A stretch of DNA of 64,000 nt from Rhizobium johnstonii 3841. Its GTDB lineage: Bacteria; Pseudomonadota; Alphaproteobacteria; Rhizobiales; Rhizobiaceae. Shown piece after piece: positions 1 to 10,854 of the stretch; the stretch's first letter is position 1; each line of letters starts with the position of its first letter. The stretch spans positions 4,857,501-4,921,500 of the forward strand of contig NC_008380.1 of assembly GCF_000009265.1 (NCBI RefSeq), read 5' to 3'. Position numbers and translations under genes: made by a program. The notes below the pieces were generated by a model. It had not been told where the DNA came from and searched no databases. It saw only the letters and a program-made list of their open reading frames with translations.

Positions 1-114
1 TACGCCGTCGTCCAGGGTGTGGTGATCTGCACGGCGATCGGCTTCATCCTGATGAACCTCTTGGCCGATATTCTCTACGTCCTGCTCAATCCACGCATGA
101 GGGCCGCCCTATGA
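1..114 (+). CDS. ABC transporter permease, C-terminal fragment (DppB-type, partial)
   Basis: The reading frame is open from the first base and ends in TGA at 112-114. It encodes 37 residues with a hydrophobic stretch (VVICTAIGFILMNLLADILY) followed by LLNPRM, the typical end of a DppB/OppB inner-membrane permease whose final helix is followed by a short cytoplasmic tail. The stop overlaps the ATG of the next permease (ATGA), which implies translational coupling. The family is inferred mainly from the downstream DppC-type permease and duplicated ATPase; the rest of the gene lies before the window. Confidence 0.75.
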   Translation, partial: YAVVQGVVICTAIGFILMNLLADILYVLLNPRMRAAL

Positions 115-986
115 CCGCAATCGGAGAGACCGGCATTCCCTCTGCGATCGACCGCACGCCGAGCCGCGCCTGGCGCAAGCTGAAGGCCAACAAGGGCGCC
201 CTCGTCGGCCTTACGATCATCGCCTTCTTCGCCATTCTCGCCGTTGCCGCCCCCCTTCTTCCGATTCCCGATCCGAACGCCACAAGCTGGTCGGCAATCC
301 GCAAGGCGCCGTCGGCCGCCCATTGGCTCGGCACCGACGACATCGGCCGCGACATTCTTTCCCGGATGATCTGGGGCGCGCAGGCATCGCTGATGGCTGG
401 CGTCTTCTCGGTGGCCATTGCCGTTGTCATCGGCGTGCCCTTCGGCCTTATCTCCGGTTATTTCGGCGGCTGGATCGACATGGTGATCTCCCGCATCACC
501 GAAGCCTTTCTGGCCATGCCTTTCCTCATCACCGCGATCGCGCTCGCAGCTTTTCTCGGCCCGAGCCTGACCAATGCGATGATTGCGATCGGCCTTTCGG
601 CCATGCCGGTCTTCGTGCGGCTGACGCGCGGCCAGGTGCTTTCGGTCAAGACCGAGGAATATGTCGAGGGCGCCCGCTCGATCGGCCTCCGGTCCTCGAG
701 CATCATCACCCGCTATATCCTGCCGAACGTCTTTGCGCCGATCCTCGTCCAGGCGACGCTGACCATCGCCACGGCGATCATCGCCGAAGCGAGCCTCTCC
801 TTTCTTGGCCTCGGACAGCAGCCGCCGGCGCCGAGCTGGGGCTCGATGCTGAACGTCGCCAAGAATTTCCTCTCCCAGGCGCCATGGATGGCGATGTGGC
901 CGGGTGCCGCGATCTTCCTCGTCGTCATCGGTTTCAATCTCCTAGGCGACGGCCTGCGCGATGCGCTCGATCCGCGCGAAGCATGA
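111..986 (+). CDS. Peptide/opine-type ABC transporter permease (DppC-like)
   Basis: A 291-residue inner-membrane permease. A cytoplasmic N-terminus (to about residue 35) leads into a first helix (LVGLTIIAFFAILAVAAPLL), then the periplasmic segment with the GTDDIGRDILSRMIWGAQ motif characteristic of DppC/OppC proteins. The remaining helices carry the EAA loop (EYVEGARSIGLRSSSIITRYILPN), which contacts the ATPase. Length matches the family. It pairs with the upstream DppB-type partner and the ATPase fusion at 3575. The substrate is not readable from the permease, but the neighbouring gamma-glutamyltransferase and DUF1028 genes suggest small peptides or gamma-glutamyl compounds. No solute-binding protein is seen here; it would have to lie upstream of the window. 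Confidence 0.9.
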   Translation: MTAIGETGIPSAIDRTPSRAWRKLKANKGALVGLTIIAFFAILAVAAPLLPIPDPNATSWSAIRKAPSAAHWLGTDDIGRDILSRMIWGAQASLMAGVFSVAIAVVIGVPFGLISGYFGGWIDMVISRITEAFLAMPFLITAIALAAFLGPSLTNAMIAIGLSAMPVFVRLTRGQVLSVKTEEYVEGARSIGLRSSSIITRYILPNVFAPILVQATLTIATAIIAEASLSFLGLGQQPPAPSWGSMLNVAKNFLSQAPWMAMWPGAAIFLVVIGFNLLGDGLRDALDPREA

Positions 987-1007
987 TTTCTTGAAAGGAC
1001 ATTTGAC

Positions 1008-2792
1008 ATGACCGCATTCACGACCCGTCCAGAAATCCTCGGCACCTTCGGCGTCGTCACCTCCACGCACTGGATCGCCTCGGCCGTCGGCATGAGCATT
1101 CTCGAAAAGGGCGGCAACGCCTTCGACGCGGCAGTGGCGACGGGTTTCGTGCTGCAGATCGTCGAGCCGCATCTTTGCGGCCCGGGCGGTGACCTGCCGG
1201 CGGTGATCTATTCGAAGAAGAAGGACAAGGTCGAGGTCATTTGCGCGCAGGGCCCTGCCCCCGCCGGCGCGACGATCGAACACTATACGGCGGAAGGCCT
1301 GAGCCTGATCCCTGGCGATGGGCTGCTTGCGACCGTCATCCCCGGCTCCTTCGATGGCTGGATGCTGATGCTGCGCGACTATGGCTCGATGAGCGTGCGC
1401 GATGTGCTGGAGCCGGCGATCTATTACGCCGAGCATGGCCATCCGATGCTGCCGCGCGTCTCCGCCACCATCAAGGGGCTCGCCGCCTTCTTCGAGAAGG
1501 AATGGCCGACCTCCTACGAGACCTGGCTGCCTGGCGGCAGCGCCCCCGAAGCGCATGCGAATTTCAGGAATCCGGTGCTTGCCGAAACCTGGAAGCGCGT
1601 CATCGCCGAGGCCGAGACGAAAAGCGGCCGGGAAGCGCAGGTCGAGGCGGCCCGCGACGCCTTCTATCGCGGCTTCGTCGCCGAGAAGATCGACGATTAT
1701 TTCAAAACCACCGAGGTGATGGATGCGAGCGGCAACCGCCACAAGGGCGTCCTGACCGCCAACGACATGGCAAACTGGTCGGCAACGATCGAGGAGCCGC
1801 TGACCTATGATTATCATGGCTGGACGATCGCGAAGATCGGTCCCTGGGGCCAGGGCCCGGTCTTCCTGCAGACCCTGTCGATCCTCAAAGGCTTCGATCT
1901 CGCCGCGGTGGATCCCGCTGGCGCCGATTTCGTCCATACCGTCGTCGAAGCGATGAAGCTCGCCTTCGCCGACCGCGAAGTCTATTACGGCGATCCCGAT
2001 TTTTCGGAGGTTCCCATCGCGCATCTGCTGTCGGAGACTTATGCCGCCGAGCGCCGCAAGCTCATCGGCGCGGACGCCTCCTTCGAACTTCGCCCCGGCA
2101 TCGTGCCTGGCTTCGAAGCGCAGCATGATCTGACGATGAAGATGCTCGGCGCGGATTCGAAGACCGGCGCCGTCTACGAGCCGACCATGGCGCATCTTTC
2201 CGAAAAGCGCGGCGACACCGTGCATATCGACGTCATCGACCGCGACGGCAACATGGTTTCCGTCACGCCATCAGGCGGCTGGCTGCAATCCTCGCCGACC
2301 GTGCCCGGCCTCGGCTTCTGCCTCAATTCGCGAGCCCAGATGTTCTGGCTGAAATCAGGCCTGCCGACGTCGCTTGCGCCCGGCAAGCGGCCACGCACGA
2401 CGCTGACACCGTCGCTCGGCCTCTACGAGGGCCGCCCGACACTGGCCTTCGGCACACCGGGCGGCGATCAGCAGGAGCAGTGGCAACTCTCCTTCTTCCT
2501 GCGTTATGCGCACCACAAGCTGAACCTGCAGGCGGCGATCGACCAGCCGCTGTTCCATACCTCGCATTTTCCGGGTTCCTTCTATCCGCGCACCCGCGAA
2601 CCCGGCAGCCTGATGGCGGAAGCGAATTTCGGCCCCGATGTCCTCGATGCCCTGCGCCGCAGGGGCCACAAGCTGACGGTCGCCGATCCCTGGACGATCG
2701 GCCGGCTGACCGCCGCGAGACGCGATGCCGATGGGCTGCTGCGCGCCGCAGCCACCCCGCGCCTGATGCAGGCCTATGCGATCGGGAGATAG
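1008..2792 (+). CDS. Gamma-glutamyltransferase family protein
   Basis: A 594-residue Ntn-hydrolase of the GGT family (hydrolysis or transfer of gamma-glutamyl groups). The conserved GGNAFDAAVATGFVLQIVEP and CGPGGD segments lie near the N-terminus. The candidate autocatalytic nucleophile is Thr404 in GDTVHIDVIDRDGNMVS, at the junction of the future large and small subunits. No convincing signal peptide is visible, so it may act in the cytoplasm on imported substrate rather than in the periplasm, unlike E. coli Ggt. The start has a good Shine-Dalgarno (AAAGGA, 8 nt). It lies inside the ABC transporter operon, 2 bp before the DUF1028 gene. Substrate-binding residues differ from classical GGT in my reading, so acylase-like activity is possible. 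Confidence 0.88.
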   Translation: MTAFTTRPEILGTFGVVTSTHWIASAVGMSILEKGGNAFDAAVATGFVLQIVEPHLCGPGGDLPAVIYSKKKDKVEVICAQGPAPAGATIEHYTAEGLSLIPGDGLLATVIPGSFDGWMLMLRDYGSMSVRDVLEPAIYYAEHGHPMLPRVSATIKGLAAFFEKEWPTSYETWLPGGSAPEAHANFRNPVLAETWKRVIAEAETKSGREAQVEAARDAFYRGFVAEKIDDYFKTTEVMDASGNRHKGVLTANDMANWSATIEEPLTYDYHGWTIAKIGPWGQGPVFLQTLSILKGFDLAAVDPAGADFVHTVVEAMKLAFADREVYYGDPDFSEVPIAHLLSETYAAERRKLIGADASFELRPGIVPGFEAQHDLTMKMLGADSKTGAVYEPTMAHLSEKRGDTVHIDVIDRDGNMVSVTPSGGWLQSSPTVPGLGFCLNSRAQMFWLKSGLPTSLAPGKRPRTTLTPSLGLYEGRPTLAFGTPGGDQQEQWQLSFFLRYAHHKLNLQAAIDQPLFHTSHFPGSFYPRTREPGSLMAEANFGPDVLDALRRRGHKLTVADPWTIGRLTAARRDADGLLRAAATPRLMQAYAIGR

Positions 2793-2794
2793 CC

Positions 2795-3550
2795 ATGACC
2801 TGGTCTATCGTCGCCCGTGATCCCTCGACAGGTCATCTCGGCATCGCCGTCGCGAGCCGCTTCTTTGCCGTCGGCGCCCTCGTGCCGCATATTCGCGGCG
2901 GCATCGGCGCCGTTGCGACCCAGGCCTTCGTCAGCCCGCTTTACGGCGTCGATGGCCTGTCGCTGCTGGCTGCAGGCAAGGCGCCGGAGGAGACCATCGC
3001 CGAGCTCATCGCGCGTGACGCCGGCCGCAATCAGCGGCAGCTGCACCTCATCGATGCGAAGGGGCGCAACGCCGCCTTCACCGGCGCCGCATGCATCGAC
3101 TGGGCGGGGCATCTGATCGACGAAAACGTCTCGGTCGCCGGCAACATGCTCGCAGGTCCTGACGTCATCACTGAGACGCTTGCCACCTACAACAAGGCGA
3201 TGGACAAGCCGCTGGCCGAACGCCTGCTCCTGGCGATGCAGGCAGGCGAAGATGCCGGCGGCGATAAGCGCGGCAGGCAGTCCGCCGCCCTCATCATCCA
3301 TCGCGACCAGGATTATCCGTGGCTGAGCCTCCGCGCCGACGATCACCCCGATCCGCTCGCTGAACTTGTTCGCCTGCACGCGGTGGCGGGTGAACGTTAC
3401 CTGCATGTCGCCGAGACGATGGCGACGCGGCAAAATCCGAACGGCCTGACCGACAGGCGCGAGATCGATGAAAAGATCGCGGCGCTGGAAGCGGCCCGCA
3501 TCGCTGAAGGCAGGCCTTCCGCCTCCTTCGCCACGCCTTTGAAGACATGA
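2795..3550 (+). CDS. DUF1028 family protein (Ntn-hydrolase-like)
   Basis: A 251-residue protein starting MTWSIVARDPSTG, with the typical family opening followed by GIAVASRFFAVGALVPH and GAVATQAF. The frame is open much further upstream, but ATG at 2795 is preferred: it has GGGAG 6 nt upstream, follows the previous stop by 2 bp, and begins exactly where family homology begins. DUF1028 proteins are thought to have an Ntn-hydrolase fold; their biochemical role is not established. Its place between a gamma-glutamyltransferase and a peptide transporter ATPase suggests a hydrolytic step on the imported compound (inference). The C-terminal third, with PLAELVRLHAVAGERYL, resembles the peptidoglycan-binding-like extension of longer family members. 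Confidence 0.88.
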   Translation: MTWSIVARDPSTGHLGIAVASRFFAVGALVPHIRGGIGAVATQAFVSPLYGVDGLSLLAAGKAPEETIAELIARDAGRNQRQLHLIDAKGRNAAFTGAACIDWAGHLIDENVSVAGNMLAGPDVITETLATYNKAMDKPLAERLLLAMQAGEDAGGDKRGRQSAALIIHRDQDYPWLSLRADDHPDPLAELVRLHAVAGERYLHVAETMATRQNPNGLTDRREIDEKIAALEAARIAEGRPSASFATPLKT

Positions 3551-3574
3551 ACCAGATAAGACCAAGGGAACGAC

Positions 3575-5413
<1,839 letters not shown>

Positions 5414-5613
5414 AATTGAAAACCCACTCTCGAAAGCATCAGGAAAACAAGTATTGCGGGAAATAACCCGTGCCGGTGGCGCTCAGGCCGTCTTTTTTGC
5501 TGCACCGCTTATATGACTTCTGCTAGATATTATTTTACCGATAATTATTAACGACCGATTCCACCCTTTTGTGTTCTCTTATCCTTGCGAATCAAAAAGG
5601 TTTGATTTGCCCG

Positions 5614-5638
5614 GGAACGGCCCCCATGTTGAAGCGTG
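5614..5638 (+). promoter_or_regulatory. Candidate EcfG (RpoE2) stress promoter
   Basis: GGAAC at 5614-5618 is followed after 16 bp by CGTG (5635-5638), one mismatch from the alphaproteobacterial general-stress consensus GGAAC-N16/17-CGTT. It lies about 30 bp before the start codon at 5667. The mismatch in the -10 element makes this a weak call. Confidence 0.35.
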
Positions 5639-5666
5639 GGGCGATGCAACAGTTGGGTAGGAGCCT

Positions 5667-7001
5667 ATGCTGCAACGGATTGAAGACATTGATGCAGCGC
5701 TCGTCGACAGGCTGCAGCATTCGGCGTTCAAGTACTTCCTGAAATATTCCAATCCCGAAAACGGCCTTGTGGCGGACACATCGATCGGCGGGGTTCCGTG
5801 TAGCATCGCAGCCGTCGGCTTCGCGCTTTCCTCCTATCCTGTTGGTGTCGAGCGTTTATGGATCAGCCGCGAGGAGGCAGCCGAGCGTACGGTCAATACG
5901 CTGCGGTTCTTCGCCGAGGCGCGCCAGGGCGAGGAACGCCACGCGACCGGCCACCGCGGCTTCTTCTACCACTTCCTGCACATGGATACCGGCCATCGCG
6001 CCTGGAACAGCGAGCTTTCGACCATCGACACGGCGCTGCTCGTCGCCGGCATCCTGACGGCTGCGCAATATTTCAATCGCGAGGACGACGAGACGGAAAC
6101 CGAAATCCGGGAACTCGCGACCTTCATCTACGAGCGCGTCGACTGGCGCTGGGCGCTGAACAAGGGCGACACTATTGCCATGGGTTGGAAGCCCTCTTCC
6201 GGCTTCTTGCGCTGGCGCTACCATGGCTTCGACGAGGCGATCATCCTCTATACGCTGGCGCTCGCCTCACCGACACATCCCATTCCGCAGTCGTGCTACG
6301 ACGCCTTTACGTCAAGCTATTCCTGGATGCTGCACGGCGAGCAGTCCTATCTCTATGCCGGGCCGCTGTTCATCCATCTCTTCTCGCATGCCTGGATCGA
6401 TTTCCGCGCCATTCAGGACAAGCCGATGGCGGAGCGGAACTGGGACTATTTCCGCAACACGCAGGTGATGATCAACGTCCAGCGTGACTATGCCGAGCGC
6501 AATCCCGGCCAGTTCGTCGGCTATAACAGGAATATCTGGGGATTCACCGCCTGTGATGGTCCGCCGCCGACACGGCGCATGCGCGGCGGCCGCCAGCCGA
6601 AGGTTCTGGGTTACGCCGCCCGCGGCGCACCGCTCGGCCCCGATGACGGCACGATCGCACCCTGGGCAGCCCTTGCCTGCCTGCCCTACGACAAGCAGGC
6701 GGCTCTCGACGGCACCAAAGCGCTTCTGACCACCTATCCGAACCTGCTGTTGGAAGGCGGCTTTCCTGGCGGCTTCAACCCGACGGTCAAGACCAAGCGG
6801 CCGGAAGGCTGGGTCGACGACCGCACCGTCGGCATCGATCAGGGCCTTGTCGTCATGACCATCGAGAACGACCGTTCGGATTTCATCTGGGAACTGATGC
6901 GGCAATCGCCGGTCATCCGCCTCGGCCTCGAACTCGCCGGCTTTACCGGCGGCTGGCTCGAAGGCATCGAGCCGGAAGAAGTGGTGCGCAAGTTCGGCTA
7001 G
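5667..7001 (+). CDS. Glucoamylase-family / GH144-like beta-1,2-glucanase
   Basis: A 444-residue protein resembling the Glycoamylase domain family (PF10091), which includes GH144 endo-beta-1,2-glucanases and the C-terminal part of cyclic beta-1,2-glucan synthases. Recognisable blocks are GLVADTS near residue 32, GHRGFFYHFLHMDTG, ELSTIDTALLVAGIL, WGWKPSSGFL-like text, HGFDEAIILYTLALASPTHP, YAGPLFIHLFSHAWIDFR, GFTACDGP and GGFPGGFNPT. The acidic residues in these blocks are the likely catalytic set. No signal peptide is evident, so action in the cytoplasm is likely unless the start is misplaced; ATG 5667 has a good TAGGAG site. It is monocistronic and faces the iron operon. Cyclic beta-1,2-glucan, an abundant rhizobial periplasmic polymer, is a plausible substrate (inference). 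Confidence 0.8.
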   Translation: MLQRIEDIDAALVDRLQHSAFKYFLKYSNPENGLVADTSIGGVPCSIAAVGFALSSYPVGVERLWISREEAAERTVNTLRFFAEARQGEERHATGHRGFFYHFLHMDTGHRAWNSELSTIDTALLVAGILTAAQYFNREDDETETEIRELATFIYERVDWRWALNKGDTIAMGWKPSSGFLRWRYHGFDEAIILYTLALASPTHPIPQSCYDAFTSSYSWMLHGEQSYLYAGPLFIHLFSHAWIDFRAIQDKPMAERNWDYFRNTQVMINVQRDYAERNPGQFVGYNRNIWGFTACDGPPPTRRMRGGRQPKVLGYAARGAPLGPDDGTIAPWAALACLPYDKQAALDGTKALLTTYPNLLLEGGFPGGFNPTVKTKRPEGWVDDRTVGIDQGLVVMTIENDRSDFIWELMRQSPVIRLGLELAGFTGGWLEGIEPEEVVRKFG

Positions 7002-7028
7002 CGCACAAGCCCGGAAATCGAAATCGAT

Positions 7029-7062
7029 AGAGCCCGCGCGTCCAATAGGAGGTGCGGGCTCT
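7029..7062. terminator. Hairpin between convergent genes
   Basis: A perfect 9-bp stem (AGAGCCCGC at 7029-7037 with GCGGGCTCT at 7054-7062) sits between the convergent glucanase and iron-transport genes. The following CTTAGTTT is a weak U-rich tract for the plus strand. Confidence 0.55.
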
Positions 7063-7066
7063 TAGT

Positions 7067-8104
7067 TTAGTTCTCGAAGACATGCGCCTTGCCGGCGATA
7101 TCGAGGCGAACGAGATCGCCTCGCGCCGGAAGAGCGACGCTCGAGGTCTTGATCAGGATCGGCGGCAGTGCAACGCCGTCGAGCGAGACGGCAACCGTGC
7201 AGACCGCGCCGCCGAATTCCACCTCGACGACACGCCCGCCATAGCTGTGATCGCTTTCATCGGCAACGACGCGGATCTGCTCGGGCCGCAGCATGATCTC
7301 CGCCTTGCCCTGACGACTGCCTTCGACGGCGACATGGCCGAGGGCGCAGTCTGCCAAGCCGTTGCGGATGATGGCGGGAAGCAGCACGGCATCGCCGAGA
7401 AACAGTGCCGTCTCGCGGTCGCGCGGATGCAGATATAGTGATTGCGGCGATCCGGCCTGGATCAGTCGTCCTTCTCTCAGGACCGCGACCTGATCGGCAA
7501 AGGTCAGCGCCTCTTCCTGGTCATGGGTGACGAGGATGGTGGTGATGCCGGCCGCCTGCAACACGCGGGCAACCGCCTTGCGCATATTTTCCCGCAGGCC
7601 GGTATCGAGTGCCGAGAAAGGTTCGTCGAGCAGCATCAGCCGCGGCTTGCGGCCGAGCGCGCGGGCGAGCGCCACACGCTGCTGCTGGCCGCCGGAAAGC
7701 TGATGCGGGCGCCGCGTCAGCATACCGCGGTCGAGCTCGACCATATCGAGCAGCTCGAGCACGCGCTTCTCGCGATCCGCTGCCCTTCGTTCGAAGCCGA
7801 AGCCGATATTTTCGGCAACGCTTAAGTGCGGAAACAGCGCGCCGTCCTGCGAGACGATGCCGATGCCGCGTTTATGCGCCGGTACTGTCGCCGGGCCGTC
7901 CGCGAGCAAGTCACCATCCAGCGTCACCCTGCCGACATCCGGTTGCTCGAAGCCGGCAATGATGCGCAGCAGCGTCGTCTTGCCCGAACCGGACGGACCG
8001 ACGACCGCCGTGCGGCTGCCCGCCGAGACCTCGAGCGAAATATCTTTCAACGCCTGGACAGGGCCATAGCGCTTGCTGATGTTCTCGATCGTGAGCAGCG
8101 TCAT
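7067..8104 (-). CDS. fbpC: Ferric iron ABC transporter ATP-binding protein (FbpC-like)
   Basis: A 345-residue ATPase of the iron/spermidine importer class. Walker A is GPSGSGKTT (about residue 38), the signature is LSGGQQQRVALARAL, Walker B is LMLLDEPFSALD, and the switch is VTHDQEEAL. The C-terminal 110 residues form a TOBE-like regulatory domain (MLRPEQIRVVADES). Its start overlaps the permease stop by 4 bp. It energises import of periplasmic ferric iron with the two genes upstream. The substrate assignment rests on the FbpA-like binding protein and on the iron-responsive operator before the operon. Confidence 0.9.
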   Translation of the reverse strand: MTLLTIENISKRYGPVQALKDISLEVSAGSRTAVVGPSGSGKTTLLRIIAGFEQPDVGRVTLDGDLLADGPATVPAHKRGIGIVSQDGALFPHLSVAENIGFGFERRAADREKRVLELLDMVELDRGMLTRRPHQLSGGQQQRVALARALGRKPRLMLLDEPFSALDTGLRENMRKAVARVLQAAGITTILVTHDQEEALTFADQVAVLREGRLIQAGSPQSLYLHPRDRETALFLGDAVLLPAIIRNGLADCALGHVAVEGSRQGKAEIMLRPEQIRVVADESDHSYGGRVVEVEFGGAVCTVAVSLDGVALPPILIKTSSVALPARGDLVRLDIAGKAHVFEN

Positions 8105-9633
8105 TGGCCGGCGGTCCGTTTCGATTGGGTATAGAGCATCAGGGTGAGCGGCAGCGACAGCACGACCATCATGAAGGCGTAAGGGGCGGCCGAAACATAA
8201 TCGATCTCGCTGGTCAGCGACCAGAATTTCGTCGCCAGCGTATCGACGCCGTTGGGCGAGAGCATCAGTGTCGCCGTGAGTTCATTGGTGATGCCGAGTG
8301 CGGCCAGCGCGACGCTAGCGGCCGCTCCCGGTGCTGCAAGCCGCATGGTGATCTGCCGCACCGCCTGACCCGGGGTACGGCCGAGGCCCATCGCGGCGCG
8401 CTCCAGCTCCACCGGCGCCTGGGCGATGCTGGCACGCAGCCCGACCATGGCGCGCGGCAGGAAAAGCATCACATAAGCGACGAGCAGCGTTGCGAAGGTC
8501 TGATAGAGCGGCAGCACGAGACGCACGGTGATCGTTACCAGTGCCAGCGCCACGACGACGCCCGGCAGCGAGCCTACATAATAATGGCAGGCTTCGAGCA
8601 CGCGCTGGAGGCGGCCGGGCGCCCGTACGGAAAGCCAGGCCATCGGTGCTGCGGCAATCGTCGCCAGCACGCCGCCGACAACGGCAAGCACGATCGTCTG
8701 CAGGAAGGCGCTGCCGACTTCGATGCGCCAGATATCGGTGCCGCCGAGATAGAGCCAGCGGCCAAGCGTCACCAGCGGCACACCGAGCGTCAGCGCCGCC
8801 AGGATGACGGGCAGCAACACGGCCGGCACCGTGAACCAGCCCAGCCGGCGGCGGTCCGCCGGACGTGGCGAGCCGGAGCCGACGCGGGCATAACGTTCGT
8901 TGCCGCGCACCAGCACCTCGAAGCCAAGCAGAAAAAGACAGCAGGCGACGAGCACGCCGCCGAGCATGTTGGAGGCAGGGCTGTTGTAGGAGGACTGGAA
9001 CTGATCGACGATCGCCGTCGCGAACGTGTCGAACCGGATCATGACGAACAGGCCGTATTCCGAAAGCAGATGCAGCGCGATCAGCAGGGAGCCGCCGCAG
9101 ATGGCAAGCCTCAACTGCGGCAGCACGGCGCGAAAGAAGACCCGCCAGGGATTAAGACCAAGCGAGGCCGCAGCATCCTCGATGGCCGGATCGAGACGGC
9201 GCAGCGCTGCGACGACCGGCAGGTAGAGGAACGGATAATAGGCGATGACCGAGACGAAGACGCCGCTCTGCAGGCCGCGCATGCCGGGAACGAGGCTAAC
9301 CCAGGCATAGCTGTGCACGAAGGCAGGCACGGCGAGCGGGGCGATCGCAAGCCAGGCCCAGAGCCGCGCGAAAGGAATGTCCGTACGCTCCGTCAGCCAG
9401 GCAAGCGTCACGGCAAGCGCGATCGACAGCGGAATGGTGATCGATTCCAGGAGAATCGTATTGACGAGAAGTTCGCCGACACGCGGCCGGAAGACCAGGG
9501 TCTTCACCGTTTCCCAGCCGACATCGTAGGTGACCCAGCCGATGAAGCCGAGCGGCACGAGACTGAAGATCGCGACGACGGCTGCAAGCAGGATCACGGA
9601 AGCGTGCGGCATGCGTCCGCGCGGCAAAACCAT
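8101..9633 (-). CDS. fbpB: Ferric iron ABC transporter permease (FbpB-like, duplicated)
   Basis: A 510-residue permease with two fused halves of about six helices each and two EAA loops (EDAAASLGLNPWRVFFRAVLP near the middle; ELERAAMGLGRTPGQAVRQI near the end), the hallmark of FbpB/ThiP-type single-chain permeases. The frame stays open to 9768, but ATG 9633 is preferred because it has AGGA 8 nt upstream and is followed by the first helix. The longer version would have to translate through the hairpin at 9728-9755. The gene is coupled to fbpC by ATGA. Confidence 0.88.
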   Translation of the reverse strand: MVLPRGRMPHASVILLAAVVAIFSLVPLGFIGWVTYDVGWETVKTLVFRPRVGELLVNTILLESITIPLSIALAVTLAWLTERTDIPFARLWAWLAIAPLAVPAFVHSYAWVSLVPGMRGLQSGVFVSVIAYYPFLYLPVVAALRRLDPAIEDAAASLGLNPWRVFFRAVLPQLRLAICGGSLLIALHLLSEYGLFVMIRFDTFATAIVDQFQSSYNSPASNMLGGVLVACCLFLLGFEVLVRGNERYARVGSGSPRPADRRRLGWFTVPAVLLPVILAALTLGVPLVTLGRWLYLGGTDIWRIEVGSAFLQTIVLAVVGGVLATIAAAPMAWLSVRAPGRLQRVLEACHYYVGSLPGVVVALALVTITVRLVLPLYQTFATLLVAYVMLFLPRAMVGLRASIAQAPVELERAAMGLGRTPGQAVRQITMRLAAPGAAASVALAALGITNELTATLMLSPNGVDTLATKFWSLTSEIDYVSAAPYAFMMVVLSLPLTLMLYTQSKRTAGQ

Positions 9634-9727
9634 TCGCGCGGTCCTAGGCGCGACCGGCGCCTGGTTGCCGGATGCGAGCAATCTGTTGTCCTGCAGCAAG
9701 GCCGATGCCTTTACACGCTGAAAAAGG

Positions 9728-9755
9728 AAGGCAACCGCCTTTGAAAGACGGTTGC
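9728..9755 (-). terminator. Attenuator-like hairpin between fbpA and fbpB
   Basis: An 8-bp stem (GGCAACCG / CGGTTGCC) with an 11-nt loop is followed on the minus strand by TTCCTTTTT. It lies after fbpA and before the preferred fbpB start, where partial terminators often make binding-protein mRNA more abundant than permease mRNA. Confidence 0.5.
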
Positions 9756-9831
9756 CGGATATCGTCATGCCCTAAGGTTTTCTTGAGCCAAATGCAATAG
9801 TTTTGGCCGGCGGAAGCCTGCGGCAGAAACG

Positions 9832-10854
9832 TTAGATCAGGCCGGCGGCCGTCATCAGCTCGACGACCTTCTTGCTGTCGAGGGTCGAAGCTTCGACCTT
9901 CGGCGCGTTGAGATCGGCAAGCGGAGTGAGCTTGTCGTTGGAGGGCGCATCCTTGCCGATGGCATATTCATAGGAATCGCCGTCCTTGAGGACTGCCTGG
10001 CCAGCCTTGCTGGTGAGGAACTTCAGGAAAGCCTGGGCTTCCTTCATGTGCTGCGTGGACTTCAGGACGCCGCCGCCCGAAACGCTGACGAAAGCGCCCG
10101 GATCCTGGTTCTTGAAGTAGTGCAGGCCGACATTCTTGCTGTTCTCGCCTGTTTTGGCCTGATCGCCGAACCAATAATAGTGATAGATGATCGCGCCTTC
10201 GACCTCACCGGCGTTGACCGCCTTCATGGCGACGCTGTTGCCCTTGTAGGGCGTGGCGTTTTCCTTGAGAGCCTTCAGCCAGTCGGCCGTCGACTGTTCG
10301 CCCTTGAGCTGCAGCAGGGCGGCGACGATGGCCTGGAAGTCGGCACCGGCAGGTGCCGCACCCCAGCGGCCCTTCCAGGCGGGATCTGCGAGGTCGAGCA
10401 TCGACTTCGGCAGCTTGTCTTCGGTGAGCTTCGTCTTGTCATAGACGAAAACGGTGGTGCGGGCGGCAATGCCGGTCCACATGCCGTCAGCCGGGCGATA
10501 CTGCTCCGGAACCTGATCCAGCGTTTCCTTTTCGATGGGGGCGAAGAGGCCCGCGCCATCGACCAGCGTCATTGCCGGCGAATTCTCGGTCAGGAAGATA
10601 TCCGCGGGAGAGGCGTCGCCCTCCTGAATGATCTGGTTGGCGAATTGCATGTCGCTGCCCTGGCGCATGGTGACCTTGATGCCGGTCTCCTTGGTGAAAG
10701 CAGCGATCCATTCGCGGCCCAGGCTTTCGTGCTGGGCATTGTAAACAACGAGACCTTCGTCCTGCGCATTGGCGCTGCCTGCGAGCGCGGTGGCCGAGAG
10801 AAGCGAAGCGGCAAGCGCTAGTGCGCCAGAAAAACGGTTAAGAGCAATGTTCAT
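9832..10854 (-). CDS. fbpA: Ferric iron ABC transporter substrate-binding protein (FbpA-like)
   Basis: A 340-residue periplasmic binding protein. ATG 10854 is chosen because it has GGAGG 5 nt upstream and is followed by a signal peptide (MNIALNRFSGALALAASLLSA, cleavage near GSANAQD). The mature protein has LVVYNAQHESLGREWIAAFTKETGIKV, the usual start of iron-type binding proteins, PADIFLTENSPA, and a YHYYWFGDQ segment whose tyrosines fit the iron-coordinating pair of FbpA proteins. An upstream in-frame extension to 10959 has no ribosome site. It is the first gene of the fbpABC operon and carries an iron-responsive operator upstream. Confidence 0.9.
   Translation of the reverse strand: MNIALNRFSGALALAASLLSATALAGSANAQDEGLVVYNAQHESLGREWIAAFTKETGIKVTMRQGSDMQFANQIIQEGDASPADIFLTENSPAMTLVDGAGLFAPIEKETLDQVPEQYRPADGMWTGIAARTTVFVYDKTKLTEDKLPKSMLDLADPAWKGRWGAAPAGADFQAIVAALLQLKGEQSTADWLKALKENATPYKGNSVAMKAVNAGEVEGAIIYHYYWFGDQAKTGENSKNVGLHYFKNQDPGAFVSVSGGGVLKSTQHMKEAQAFLKFLTSKAGQAVLKDGDSYEYAIGKDAPSNDKLTPLADLNAPKVEASTLDSKKVVELMTAAGLI

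Noticed and set aside
8104..9744. 546-codon open frame on the plus strand
   Set aside because: It is antisense to the fbpB permease and rich in charged residues without hydrophobic or catalytic motifs.
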